Made by a program: the position numbers and the translations under genes. Shown here piece after piece: positions 1 to 10,087 of a stretch of 64,000 nt of DNA; positions within the stretch are counted from its first letter, which is position 1; every line of letters begins with the position of its first letter. The DNA is from Iris pallida (lineage: Eukaryota > Streptophyta > Magnoliopsida > Asparagales > Iridaceae). The notes below the pieces were generated by a model. That model was not told the origin of the DNA, searched no databases, and saw nothing but the letters and a program-made list of their open reading frames with translations. Location: contig JANAVB010010791.1 in NCBI GenBank assembly GCA_029216955.1, positions 9,642,721 through 9,706,720 of the forward strand, written 5' to 3'.

Positions 1-253
1 GAAACAATTATTTTCTTTAGCCAAAAACTTGTATTTAATTTTTATTTCAAATATTAATTAGGTTAAATTAGGATTTTAGATAATTTATTTTGGAATTAAA
101 TTAGATTAAATTAGGAAGCCTATTTAGCCAATTCCTATGGTTTTAAAAAGTAGAATTTTTAGATCAAACTTGTGATTGTTTATGTGATGGAATAGATCGG
201 GCGTATGACATCTTGAGTCTCTAACTTCATTATCTATCGAAGCATGCAAGTAC
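1..253. other. AT-rich flank of the outermost LTR, no gene seen
   Basis: This is AT-rich sequence with no reading frame of note. It ends with AGTAC (249-253) directly before a TGTCA LTR terminus, so it is probably the DNA into which LTR-A inserted, most likely older transposon sequence. I see no recognisable domain or RNA gene in it. Confidence 0.4.
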
Positions 254-808
254 TGTCATAACCCGTACCTAGTGAAAGGGCACGAGACCGTGGGTACGTC
301 CAGCCTACGCCGCAACATTGGCGGCAGAATGTTGTCCTAAGTCTCAACAATATCTAACACAATATAATATCTGTCCAATAAGATATACTCTCCAAACGGA
401 GGACAATCTCAGAAGGATACAACTCAATCACAAAGTAACTAAAGATGGATACCAGCACGAAATGGAATAGATAGAAGGATCTCAAAGTTCAATACAAAAC
501 CATAATTGAAATGAGCTAAGTGTTATCAACACCAAATAGAGTACAAATCAAATACATAACAAGAATCTAAAAGATATAATCCAACAGTCTACTCCAAGCA
601 CTACTGGTGTCTCCTCTAGGCTAGCTGGATCCTCTAAGTTCTCTGTAAAATTTTGTTAACGTATCTAGTCAGAATTGGAGCGAATACACAACTTTGAAAG
701 CAGTTCCAAAACATGGTAGAAAATATAGAGCTAACAATAGAATAAAGTACATGACATGTTATAAAATAAGTATAAGAATATAAGAAGTATAGGTAATATT
801 GAGTACAT
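254..808 (-). repeat. LTR-A, first part (Tekay-like LTR, 3' end of the LTR at 254)
   Basis: The segment starts TGTCATAACCCGTACC and then carries a GC-rich block with CCAGCCTACGCCGC followed by GGCGG, which is found reversed at the 3' end of every other Tekay-like LTR here (E1, E2, E4). The rest diverges from them. The LTR is cut at 809-813 by the insertion of E1 and resumes at 23370. No internal region of this element is visible, so it may be a solo LTR or one end of an element extending past the window. The minus-strand call rests on the terminal block only. Confidence 0.75.
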
Positions 809-813
809 GAATA
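809..813. repeat. Target site duplication of E1, left copy (GAATA)
   Basis: GAATA lies directly before the TGTCACT terminus of E1. The same five bases follow the last CA of E1 at 23365-23369. A 5-bp duplication is normal for LTR-retrotransposon integrases. Confidence 0.95.
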
Positions 814-1101
814 TGTCACTTCCACTTTTCTAGCTTGAGGGTATTTTGGTCATTTTCAAAATTTTGGAATTAATTTGGAATTATTATTATTAATTATATT
901 TATTAGAATTTTTCAGTGATTTTTAGTATAATTGTTTGGTGCTAGTTTGACTTTGACTAATGTTGACTTAGGAGACTGTCCTAGAGGCTAACCTAGGTAA
1001 TGACTACTTGGTTAGGTTAAGTAACCCTAGCTTGACCTAAGTTAGTGTTATCATAATCATTAGAATTATTTTGGGGAGAATAGAATTTAATTTGATTAGG
1101 A

Positions 1102-1127
1102 AATGACTTGTGATTTCACAAGTCATT
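1102..1127. promoter_or_regulatory. Perfect 12-bp inverted repeat upstream of the E1 LTR TATA-like box
   Basis: AATGACTTGTGA and TCACAAGTCATT face each other with a 2-bp spacer, about 95 bases before the TATA-like box. The copy in the 3' LTR is at 19802-19827. Position suggests a U3 control element bound by a dimeric factor. That role is inference. Confidence 0.6.
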
Positions 1128-1220
1128 ATATGACTTTAAGCCTTAAAAGCCCATAGGCCCACACCATGAACCAAACCCTAGCCCAAACCACACTTGGCTG
1201 GCCACTAGGTCTTTTTCTCC

Positions 1221-1230
1221 CTATTTAATC
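1221..1230 (+). promoter_or_regulatory. TATA-like box of the E1 5' LTR
   Basis: CTATTTAATC is followed by CCCCTCCTAGAAATTAGGGC. E4 has the related CTATTTAAAC (37175-37186, minus) at a comparable place in its LTR. The transcription start would be expected about 30 bases downstream. There is no direct evidence for it. Confidence 0.5.
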
Positions 1231-1586
1231 CCCTCCTAGAAATTAGGGCTAGCCTCCTTAGGAATTATTTGCTAGTTTGAAAAGAGGTGAGTCTCCATCT
1301 TCCCTAATCCATAGAAAATCCATTTCAATTCATTTTTTTCCCAAATCAATTGCATTAGGACCTAAAATTATTGTACTTGCTGTTGTTATTGAGAGATTTC
1401 AGGGAATACACAATTTGTGGATATTTTGGGAGCTTGAGGAGCCATTTCATTTGGGGCTTTTGTGTAGATTTGCACCATAGGTAAACTTCTATTCTATTCC
1501 ATAAATTCCTAATTTTATTTCATATATAGGATGCCCTAGCCCTACCCTAGCTGTAGGACTAGCTAACCCTAGGGTTCGAGTCCATT

Positions 1587-1607
1587 ACGTGTCCGTATCG
1601 GACACGT
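1587..1607. promoter_or_regulatory. Dyad ACGTGTCCG - TAT - CGGACACGT in the E1 LTR
   Basis: Nine-base arms flank TAT. The same core (GTGTCCG, three bases, CGGACAC) recurs in the E1 3' LTR (20288-20308) and in both LTRs of the otherwise divergent element E4 (36799-36815 and 43418-43434), in the same orientation relative to each LTR. Conservation between divergent LTRs argues for a binding site or RNA hairpin. Confidence 0.6.
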
Positions 1608-4600
1608 ATCAGCATGTATATGTATGTGTTCGACGAAATGCCCCAAAGGGCATTTCATTTGATTTTGTGTAATATTTTTGACTAGGAAAATAGGTTTTGA
1701 CCTCGCTTATGCATTTCCATTGCACTGAGCACATTTTAGTGTCGTGTCGGGTCACGGGGGACACGGGAACACGCGGGTGCGTATGCGCACGCGGCATTGT
1801 AGCTGTCCTGCTACTCGGGGCTTGCTGTACAGTGCACACGACACTTCGACACTTGAAACTCGACACACGTGTTGTGTCTATGACTGACACAAGGTTCCTA
1901 GGGTGACACGAGCCCTTGTGTCGTGTCGGACACGCATTTGCATGTGTACGAGTAGTGCACTGTGCGTATCAGTGCCTGTGTGTGTGTTCCCAATTTTATT
2001 CAGTTTTAAATAGTTTAAATAGTGGTTTAATTGATTAATTAGATCCTATATATGATGTTTAATCTCTGTTAGAATTAGATTTACAAGTTAAATTAGGTTT
2101 TAATGTGGAATTTTGGATTCGAATTGGGTTTTGTTGCATGTTCCTGATACTGTTTGATACATTGTTTTTCTCAGTAAAATTTCTAACTATTTAATCTCAT
2201 TTTTAGTAATGTTACACTGCTAATTACTCCCACTTATTGTTGTTTATATTTTAGCTTAATATTACATTCGATTTGGTTTTTAGTGTGAGAATGGAATTCG
2301 AGCTAATGTGTTGGTTAGAAATCTGTCAACTGAGTTGTGTTCTTCAAAAACCTGAGATTATTTTTTTAGTTATTCCCATTTACCTGAGAATAAAATTTGA
2401 TTGACTGATTGCCTTTTCTTTTCAAATTATGTGTGGGATGTTCCTATTAAAACTGAGATTATGAATTGATTTCCCATCCTCTTGTTAACTGTGTTGATAT
2501 CCTGAGAAAGGTTATTTAAAACCTGAGAATGAACTTTGATTCACTGAATCGAACTAATTTCCTGAGAATGTTTTCCTATAGGCCAATGTGTACTGTAAAT
2601 TTCAGATTCATATGTTGGTTAGTTCATTGCTTTGGGTTAAATCTTTCCTGTGTACTCACAAGCTATTGCACTTCACTGTTTTGTTCCAGTTTTCATCATG
2701 GCTATGATTCACTATTAAACTGAAATGGTTTCAATATCTGAGATTGATTCCTATGTTATTCACTGATTCCTGTAAACTGAATTCCCTTTCCCTGTTTCAT
2801 ATTGATATGTGTATACACACTGTTACTTTTCCAGATTTCACATTGTAATTAGCCTACTGTTGTTTTCCTGTTTTTTGAGATTTTAATCTCTTAAATACTG
2901 TGAACTGTTTTCCTGATTCAGGATATCACACTCTCATGTGACACCACACCCTCACACCCTCACTCTCTTGACACACACATACACTTGAACATTTTGAGAT
3001 TTTCGTTTTTGGTATCCTACATATGTGGGATATACTATAGGTACCTATATGCTAATGTGTGTGTACTATCATATACTAAATTGGGTATATATAGTGTATG
3101 GGTGATACCATATGATATAATGTATTATATATAAATATGGTTGTAAGGGTGATATGTATATAGATAGCTTATATGTGTATATTCTAAGTTAGATTATAAT
3201 ATATATCTTTATGAGTATTATTTAGATAGAGATATATGACATGAAGTCATGTGATTGTAGGTTGGCTTAGGCATGGTATGGCCTAAGGCCTATGGGTGGC
3301 TGAATGCCTAGTATGGAGTCTAGAATAGACTGTTTAGCCTTGATAGGACCTAAAATGACTTGTTGACCATAGTTTGACTTAGGTTGACTTTAGGGTTGAC
3401 CAGAGTTGACCAAGAGTTGACTTTGGTCTAGATGGACCTAGATTCATGTAGAATGCATAGTAATGTATCTTCTTATCATTCTGGACTTATTGTGACTTGT
3501 GCTGTTCTAATAGGAGCCAGACACCACTCCTCGGACAGTACTTTCATCTTGGACATTCAGTTAGCAGGCGAGTACATTCTCTGATCTTTTCATACCTGTC
3601 TGGACTATATTCTTGCTCTAAATTACTCTACATGATGCTGACACGTATCTTCACGGATTAGTACTATATGGATCCTTTCCTGAGATGTTATCCCTCTACG
3701 GGTGCATCGGGTATTTCATGTTCATGTACTTTATCATGTGCATCAGGTACTCCTTGTACTCGTACTAGTTCATATTTTTACATATTCTCATGTGCTTTCA
3801 CGTGCCTCATGTACTACTCATTACATGAGTTCACGTATCTTTAGCTGTATTCATGTGCTTATAACGTAACTTGAATGGATCCTTGTGTATTAATTGGGGC
3901 AGGGTGAGTAGAATTGGTTATGTGATCATTATTCCCAGTAGCTGTATTCATGTGCCTCTTAGTTGTATTCATGTGCCCCTAAGCCGTTTACATAACCATA
4001 TTGTACTCTAAATCACTTAGCCACTTACAGTCTCTACTTATCATGTATTTACTTTTAGTTACAAATATCTCTTGTTTACTCGTACTTCCTTTTCAGCACT
4101 TCCTGTATTTTACTCTATTGCATGTTTTATACTCCTAACCTGTTATGAACTGTTGAGAGATATGTGCTCGTTCCCGTCCTGATTGGACCTATTAAAAATT
4201 TTATAGAGGACGAGGAGGAGGCATGCTTAGACACTTACTATGGGACAGCCTTAGACGACACTTGCGATCCGGACTTCCAGTCGGATCCCTTAGCAGTAGA
4301 GACAGTTGCTCCATAGATAGTTTTTATCTTATTTCATAGCATTGGAGTTTGAGTTGTATATATTTGGATCTGTATTATGTCTGGATGTTGTGGAGTTTAT
4401 CATAGACACTTAGCTTCTCTCTATTGTATTCTTGTGGATTTTGGATCTTGCATCTTTATATCATTCTATCTTTATCATGTTCTACCTTAGTTGTGATTGA
4501 GATATATTTCTATTATGTCACCCCCATTCGGGGAGTATAACTGTTATTACCTTCAACTGTTAGATGTTGTGACCTAGGACATCGTTCTACCGCCGATACT

Positions 4601-4669
4601 GCGGCGTAGGCTGGACGTACCCACGTCTCGTGTCCTTACTCTAGGGTGCGGGTCGTGACACATTTTTAG

Positions 4670-4687
4670 TGGTGGCCCATGCAGGTC
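4670..4687 (+). promoter_or_regulatory. E1 primer-binding site, tRNA-Ile type
   Basis: TGGTGGCCCATGCAGGTC starts nine bases after the 5' LTR. Its reverse complement is GACCTGCATGGGCCACCA, which to my knowledge is the 3' end (with CCA) of plant tRNA-Ile(AAU). The perfect 18-base match makes this the minus-strand DNA primer site. E4 has the same site and E2 and E3 have close variants. Confidence 0.85.
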
Positions 4688-4907
4688 TAGGTTGGAAATG
4701 TAGTGGTATTCGAACTAGAATATCGTTGCAGCCTGCAGTAGGAATTAGTGTATTTTTGAAGGTACTCAATCACGCTAGGAAAATTCCGTATCAAATTCCG
4801 TATATCTATTTTGCTGCTTATTATCTTCCTTAGAAAATTAAACTGTCCTCTTTTGATATTTCGATTCATTCTCAGTAATTGTTTCTTGTTTGATCTGTGT
4901 CTCCAGG
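4688..4907 (+). other. E1 leader between PBS and gag
   Basis: This untranslated leader of about 220 bases ends TCTCCAGG just before the gag ATG. E2 and E4 leaders also end with TCTCCAGG or TCTTCAGG before ATG. The T-rich tract followed by CAG resembles a splice acceptor. No strong donor is seen. Confidence 0.5.
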
Positions 4908-6242
4908 ATGGTTGAGACGCGATCGCATCGCCCTGTACTGGGAGACGCTGGAGAGAGGTGTAGCACCTCTCGACCTCAGCAGCAGCCAGCTCCCGGTGCC
5001 ACAGGGCCAGTACAGCCCTCAGGAGTTGGTGTTTCTGCAGCTTTTGGAGGAGCACCTCCACCAGTCAGGAGGCCGGTTGTGATTCCTGAGATCCTTCCAC
5101 CGCAGCAGCCTCCGCCTGCGGGGATGGTAGATGCTGCACATCTCTTCTCCTTCGTTGAGAGGATCCTAGAGTCCTACCAGCAGCAGCAGACGAGGCAGAA
5201 TACAGATTTCAGGCAGGGGATCGATGAGGTACACCAGCTGGTTTACACTACAGTCGAGATGATTACAGCTCAGGGGACCCAGCTGCAGCCCCGTCGGAGG
5301 GAGAAGGATATTCAGGACTTCCAGAAGATGCACCCTCGGGAGTTCTTCGGCACGGAGGGCATCCACTATGCAGACGACTGGATAAAGCATATTGAGGAGA
5401 TCTTCAGGCTGGCGGAGATACCAGCTCGACTCCAGATCGAGGCAGCGGGCAGTCAGATGCAGGACTTGGCCCGTGCGTGGTATCAGACAGATCCCAGGAT
5501 GGGAGTTGAGGACCAGACTTGGGCCCAGTTCAAGGAGCTATTTGAGGAGCAGTTATTTCCTGATGTGGCCTTGGGAGGTATCGAGGCACAGTTCGAGGGT
5601 CTGGTTCAGGGGAACCAGACGGTAGCTGAATATGCTGCGGAGTTTTGTAGACTGGCCCATTTTATAGATGACTTGACAGAGAAGACGAAGGCGAGGAAGT
5701 TTCGCCGGGGCTTGATTAGAGAGGTTCGGTCGCTGACTAAGAGCGACCGGAACGCCACCTTTACAGAGATATTTTCTGGGGCTATGGCAGCGGAAGACGA
5801 CCTAGGGTTGAGGCAGAATAGGGGTCACAACTTTCAGGGTGGTAGCAGCAGCCAGGCGCAGGCCAAGAGGCCTCACTTCTAGCCTCAGCAGCAGAGGCCA
5901 GTTCAGCAGTATCAGCAGCAGCACCAGCAGCAATATCAGCAGCAGGATCGTACACCTTTTCAGCAGGTACAGCACCAGCAGCAGAGAGGGCAGCAGGCAC
6001 CCCATCAGCAGCAGGTAGTCATTTGTGCCTTCTGTAAGAAGCCGGGGCACATGATCCATGAGTGCAGGAAGAAGCTAGGCAAGTGCCTACTTTGTGGTGC
6101 GGGAGATCACCAGTTGAAGGATTACCCTAGGGCTTTTGGGCGAGGAGCTCAGGGAGGTGGAGCCAAGTCTCCAGCAGGCCAGCAGAGGGGGCCACTGCAG
6201 ATCTAGCAGCAGAGGTTCCAGCAGCACCAGCAGCAGGCATAA
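4908..6242 (+). pseudogene. gag: E1 gag (capsid and nucleocapsid), with in-frame stops
   Basis: Gag forms the virus-like particle and binds element RNA. I chose the ATG at 4908 (MVETRSH) because E4 begins the same way (MVEIRSY); an ATG at 4890 is also in frame. The retrotransposon gag domain starts at about residue 140 (MHPREFFGTEG) and runs to about residue 300. After the TAG at 5880-5882 the frame continues through a Gln-rich stretch to a CCHC zinc knuckle (CAFCKKPGHMIHEC) and a second, degenerate knuckle ending DY instead of DC. Further in-frame stops are TAG at 6204-6206 and TAA at 6240-6242. All are consistent with decay of a single gag-pol frame that continues into the protease. Confidence 0.9.
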
Positions 6243-6916
6243 GGTGGACAGCAGGGGCGAGCTTTCGCCATGGCAGCTGAGGATGCCGAGGCCATCGGAG
6301 AGCTGATAGCAGGTTCGGTTCTTCTTGACACCCTTCCATCATTTGCACTCTTTGATTCCGGGGCTTCCCACAGCTTTGTGTCAGTATCGTATGCTATTAG
6401 ACACAGTCTGGTTTCTGAACCATTGCCTAGGACCTGCAAGATCACGACCGGGGGTGGGGTCATCCTCGTGAGTGATGTTTGCAGAGGGCGGAGCATCATA
6501 TTGGGAGGCCGAGAGTTGGAAGTGAGTTTACTCGTCATGCCATTACCGAACTACGACATTGTATTAGGTATGGACTGGCTGAGTAGACACCACGCCCGCA
6601 TTGATTGCCGAGGGGGTAGAGTTTTGTTCGGGGCGCCAGGAGAGCCAGAGTTTGAGTACACCCGGCGACAGACAGAGCAGGACGGCAGAGTTTTCTGTGG
6701 AGCATCAGTCGAGGAGCAGGTGGCTCCGCATCCCTTGATCGCAGAGTTTATGGATGTATTCCCAGAGGAGTTGCCAGGGCTTCCACCGGACAGGGATGTT
6801 GAGTTCTCGATAGACTTGGTTCCCGGTGCGGAACCGATATCTCAGCATGTCTATCGAGTGAACAACAGTGAACTGGTGGAGCTGAGGAAGCAGGTGGATG
6901 GGCTGCAGGACAAGGG
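6243..6916 (+). pseudogene. pol: E1 protease and first part of RT, cut by the copia insertion
   Basis: The frame continues from gag. The retropepsin motif FDSGASHSFV has its active-site Asp-Ser-Gly at 6354-6362, followed by the VLGMDWL segment typical of Ty3/gypsy proteases. From about 6730 the N-terminal RT linker follows (PEELPGLPPDRDVEFSID). The frame breaks after LQDKG, where the copia LTR begins at 6917. The last ten residues of the apparent open frame (to 6950) are read from that LTR and do not belong to pol. The rest of RT resumes at 16623. Confidence 0.93.
6912..6916. repeat. Target site duplication of the copia element, left copy (AAGGG)
   Basis: AAGGG directly precedes TGTTGACAC. 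The second copy is at 16623-16627, after the last CA of the copia 3' LTR. In E1 pol the codons AAG GG.. encode Lys-Gly and read in frame into the continuing RT on the far side. Confidence 0.95.
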
Positions 6917-7209
6917 TGTTGACACAAAGTCACAGTCAACCAAATATTGACAACATTGACTAAATAATATCTGTATTAATTCAATACGACACACGACGTC
7001 TGTATTAAGCTCAAGATAGACAACAGCTCAGCCTCTGCTTCTCAGTCGTATTCAAGTCTATATTTTACATTTTCTTTGAGTCTAGACAAATGTAATCTGA
7101 GTCATGCTGAGCTCTTGAAACTTAGACTATAACCTACCCAATAATCCCAAGCTCCACCAAACCAGAAATTGCCCAATGGTTTCCTTTGAACCACTCTGTG
7201 CTCTGGAGA

Positions 7210-7260
7210 CAGAGTTCGGGCCGAACTCTGCCTCCACACAGAGTTCGGGCCGAACTCTGT
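7210..7260. promoter_or_regulatory. Two identical palindromes in the copia LTR, upstream of TATA
   Basis: Arms CAGAGTTCGG and CCGAACTCTG around a single G occur twice, at 7210-7230 and 7239-7259, the second extended by A/T at its ends. A third, degenerate direct pair of CCGAATTCTG follows at about 7340-7360, just before the TATA box. Palindromes near the promoter are a known trait of Sirevirus LTRs. The bound factor is unknown. Confidence 0.75.
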
Positions 7261-7373
7261 CCCCTAGAAATCAGGAACCCTAATTTTAGGGTTAGCTAGT
7301 TGCTAGTTGTCCAACGGCCAAATTTTTGAATTTTTCTACCCGAATTCTGGCCGAATTCTGCCTATAAAAACAC

Positions 7374-7381
7374 TATAAATA
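7374..7381 (+). promoter_or_regulatory. TATA box of the copia 5' LTR
   Basis: TATAAATA lies in the LTR about 110 bases after the second palindrome and just ahead of a TC-rich region. The same sequence stands in the 3' LTR at 16134-16141. Confidence 0.8.
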
Positions 7382-7864
7382 GGGCATGAATTCTCTCATT
7401 TCAAATCATCCAATCTTCTCTTCTCTTCTCTCTTATAGCTCAAATAAGCCATATCCTTCCCATCTACTAGCCACAAGCCTCCTAAGTCTCGAGTGCTCAG
7501 CATCTCTCAGTTAGGATTCTTGTGCAAGAGTTGAAGAAGTCGCTTGGACAATTCCAAGCAAATCGCCACTGCGATCCTCTGTAAGAAGTTGACGTGCTCT
7601 TCTGAAGAAAAGGCACGGGTTGTAAACTACTATTTCACAAATAGTGGATTTAATCCTGAGCTAGAGTTCTCAGGCCTGGACTAGTCCTCCACGAGGGAAA
7701 CCAGGTTAAAATTGCTGTGTTTGCGTATGCTTTCTTGCTCTTCATTTACTTTTCGCTTTTTACTCTGATTATTCATAGATCGTGAAAAAGTTAATTTTTT
7801 AATCGGTTATTTTCTATATAAACTCTATTCACCCCCTTCTAGAGTTGCCAAACTGTTCTTCAAT

Positions 7865-7876
7865 TGATATCAAAGC
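7865..7876 (+). promoter_or_regulatory. Copia primer-binding site (degenerate initiator tRNA-Met type)
   Basis: TGATATCAAAGC starts two bases after the LTR. It differs at two positions from TGGTATCAGAGC, the usual plant initiator-tRNA-Met site of copia elements. The bases that follow (TCTG) continue the usual pattern. Confidence 0.75.
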
Positions 7877-7916
7877 TCTGTTCTCTTTACAAGGATTTAC
7901 ATCCTAGAGCTGATCC

Positions 7917-9386
7917 ATGGCAACCACACAATCCTTGATTTTCAATCACGGTGAAGGACAGTCCACTCATAGGCCTCCCCTATTTGATGGAACTAACTAC
8001 ACGTATTGGAAAACAAGGATGAGTTTCTATCTCAAGTCTCTAGACTTCGACCTGTGGACAGTCGTCACTGACGGCTACAAAAAGCCCGCCAGGACAGTTG
8101 TCAACGGTGATCTCATTGAGAAATCACATGACAAATATTCTGACGAAGAGAAGAAGCAGGCAAGTCTAGACGCTAGAGCTATTAATGCTTTATTCTGTGC
8201 TATAGACAGGAATGAGTTTAACAGGGTATCCACATGCACCACATCCCACGAAGTATGGAAGCTTCTAGAAGTGACGCATGAAGGAACCACCCAAGTCAAG
8301 GAATCAAAAATCAGTCGTCTTACGCAAGAATACGAGGCATTCAAGATGAAGCCAAACGAGATGATCACACAGATGTTCACAAGATTCCTCGACATCATCA
8401 ACCCCCTGTCTTCACTTGGAAAACAATATTCAAATCATGAGAAGATTCGCAAGTTGCTTAGAGGGTTACCAAAGATTTAGAACCCTAAGGTGACAGCCAT
8501 CATAGAAGGAAACGATCTCACAACAATGTCAATGGAGACCTTGATGGGTAAGCTCATGACTCACGAGCTTGACCTCAAGGACTTCGAAGAGCCTGCTCCG
8601 AAGACCAGGGAGATCGCTCTCAAAGCTCAACGACGAAGGGCTGATCACGATGAGACCGAAGACGACAACTCAGATAACGAAGACCAAGCTCTCATGGTTC
8701 GTAACTTCAAGAAGTTCCTTCGCTTCAATAGAAGAAAGAAGGAACCACAAGAAGACGATGAAGAAGAGCCAACCTGCTATGGCTGCAAGAAGACTGGACA
8801 CGTCCGAAAAGACTGTCCATTCTTGAAGAAGAGCAACCGCTATGAGAAGCCATACAAAAAGAACTCATCAAAGAAATATGCCAACACAAGCATTTGGCAT
8901 GAAAGTGAAGCGAGTGACTCCGAGGAAGAAAAAGACTCTCCTCAAGACAAGGCAAATGTGTGCCTAATGGCATCTTCCAACAAGGTATCTAACGAAACTT
9001 TAGATGACTTCTCTTTTGATGAACTTGGCGATGCCTTCACTGATTTACTCGATGATCACAAAAAGGTCATCGGTAAATACAAACATACCAAGGACAAAAT
9101 CAAAAGTCTTGAAGACGAAATACAAAGAATTTCTTTACTTCTTGATAATGTTAGAGACACGTCACCCACTGATGTCACTAATGAAGTATCCAAGCTTAAA
9201 TTAAGCTTACATGATGCTGAAACACGTATTGAGCAACAGACACAAGAAATCACAACACTCAACACGTTGCTTGCTGAAGAAAAGAGTAGACACAAGATTT
9301 CAATGACTAAAATATATGGCTTAAATATTAAGGTTGATGAACTACAAGCTGTTTCTAAGAGATTAGAAACCAAATTGGGAAAATAG
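7917..9386 (+). pseudogene. gag: Copia gag with one in-frame stop
   Basis: The ATG at 7917 opens MATTQSLIFNHGEGQ. The N-terminus has the copia gag signature with FDGTNYTYWKTRM, followed by a UBN2-type capsid region to about residue 185. A TAG at 8478-8480 breaks the frame where the family usually has Trp, and the same frame continues to 9386. A CCHC knuckle CYGCKKTGHVRKDC lies at about residues 286-299. A long heptad-rich coiled coil follows (about 9000-9380), as in Sirevirus gag. After the TAG at 9384-9386 the homologous sequence shifts to another frame. Confidence 0.92.
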
Positions 9387-9387
9387 G

Positions 9388-10080
9388 TTGCTCAACCTCA
9401 AACCCCAATCACATGGGCACAACACCACTCATGCTAGTCAACCACATCATCCTCATGCAGCACGTAACCATGCTTTTATATACACTAACTTTCATAAAAC
9501 ACAAAAACTACGTGCACGTAAGAATACTTCTCATACTCATCATGCTGCACAAGGACACAACCAACATCACTTTACATATAGAAATCATCACCATGCCATG
9601 CCATATAGACAAGATCATCATGTCATGCCATATAGACAACATCACCATGCCATGCCATATCGACAAGATCATCATGTCATGCCATATAGACAACATCACA
9701 ATGTCATGCCATATAGACAAAATCATCATATCATGCCATATAGACAACATCATAATGCCATGCCATATAAACCACATCACCATAGACAATATCACCATGC
9801 CACTCCACAGCATTCTATGCATACTCATCATCATCATGCTAATAATCATACTTCTGCTCATTATAGATATCATTCTCATGCTCCTAATGTGAATAAAAAT
9901 GCTATCTGTACTTACTGTGGATCACATGGACACATCTCACCACAGTATAGAGTTAGAAGACTAGTAGATAAAAAGATATATGCATGGTTCCCAAAGACTA
10001 ACTTTTCAGGACCCACAAGAACTCGGGTACCAAAGGTCACATCTACTCTTGATGTAGGTGGACCTTCCCTCCTCAACTGA
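9388..10080 (+). pseudogene. gag: Copia gag, His-rich repeat region and second zinc knuckle
   Basis: This open stretch of about 230 codons is in a different frame from the preceding gag segment and from pol. It is rich in His and Asn, and from 9598 it has seven 9-residue repeats of the MPYRQDHHV kind. Near the end is a knuckle-like CTYCGSHGHI in which the fourth ligand is Tyr instead of Cys. The C-terminal WFPKTN..GP part is the usual link to the protease. It is best read as the C-terminal part of gag, separated by frameshifts. An antisense frame at 9508-9879 is a by-product of the repeats. Confidence 0.8.
9598..9786 (+). repeat. Seven 27-bp tandem repeats in copia gag (MPYRQxHHx)
   Basis: Units start at 9598, 9625, 9652, 9679, 9706, 9733 and 9760. 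Each encodes Met-Pro-Tyr-Arg-Gln followed by four residues rich in His; the last unit has Lys-Pro instead of Arg-Gln. Units alternate between an Asp-His-His-Val and a His-His-(His/Asn)-Ala type, suggesting growth by a 54-bp step. Basic and metal-binding character fits an RNA- or metal-binding extension of nucleocapsid. That role is inferred. Confidence 0.85.
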
Positions 10081-10087
10081 AAGTAAG

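Larger units (their letters stand above)
814..4660 (+). repeat. E1 5' LTR (3,847 bp)
   Basis: It begins TGTCACTTCC and ends GGGTCGTGACA. It matches 19514-23364 end to end with only scattered differences. Inside are a 12-bp-arm palindrome (1102-1127), a TATA-like CTATTTAATC at 1221-1230, a 9-bp-arm dyad (1587-1607), a GACAC/GTGTC-rich stretch (about 1730-1960), a run of TTGAC motifs (about 3360-3425), and near the end a CGCCG/CGGCG hairpin in the conserved GC-rich block. Small open frames in it (for example 2529-2723) are not shared with any known family and look like chance. Confidence 0.95.
6917..7862 (+). repeat. Copia 5' LTR (946 bp)
   Basis: It begins TGTTGACACAAAG and ends GTTCTTCA. It contains two perfect palindromes (7210-7230 and 7239-7259), a TATA box at 7374-7381 (TATAAATA) and a TC-rich stretch after it. 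The end CTATTCACCCCCTTCTAGAG is of the kind common in Sirevirus LTRs. Confidence 0.95.

Noticed and set aside
4670..4687. A tRNA gene or tRNA fragment
   Set aside because: Only the 3' terminal complement including CCA is present, right after an LTR. It is a primer-binding site, not a gene.
6270..6950. A separate 226-codon gene
   Set aside because: It is the E1 protease and RT linker, with the last ten codons read from the copia LTR. The true segment ends at the insertion point.
9598..9786. CRISPR-like array
   Set aside because: Repeats are contiguous 27-bp coding units without spacers, inside a eukaryotic retrotransposon gag.
9508..9879. Antisense frame rich in Met, Ile and Ser
   Set aside because: It is the complement of the 27-bp His-rich gag repeats and of ATG/CAT-rich sequence. 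It has no independent support.
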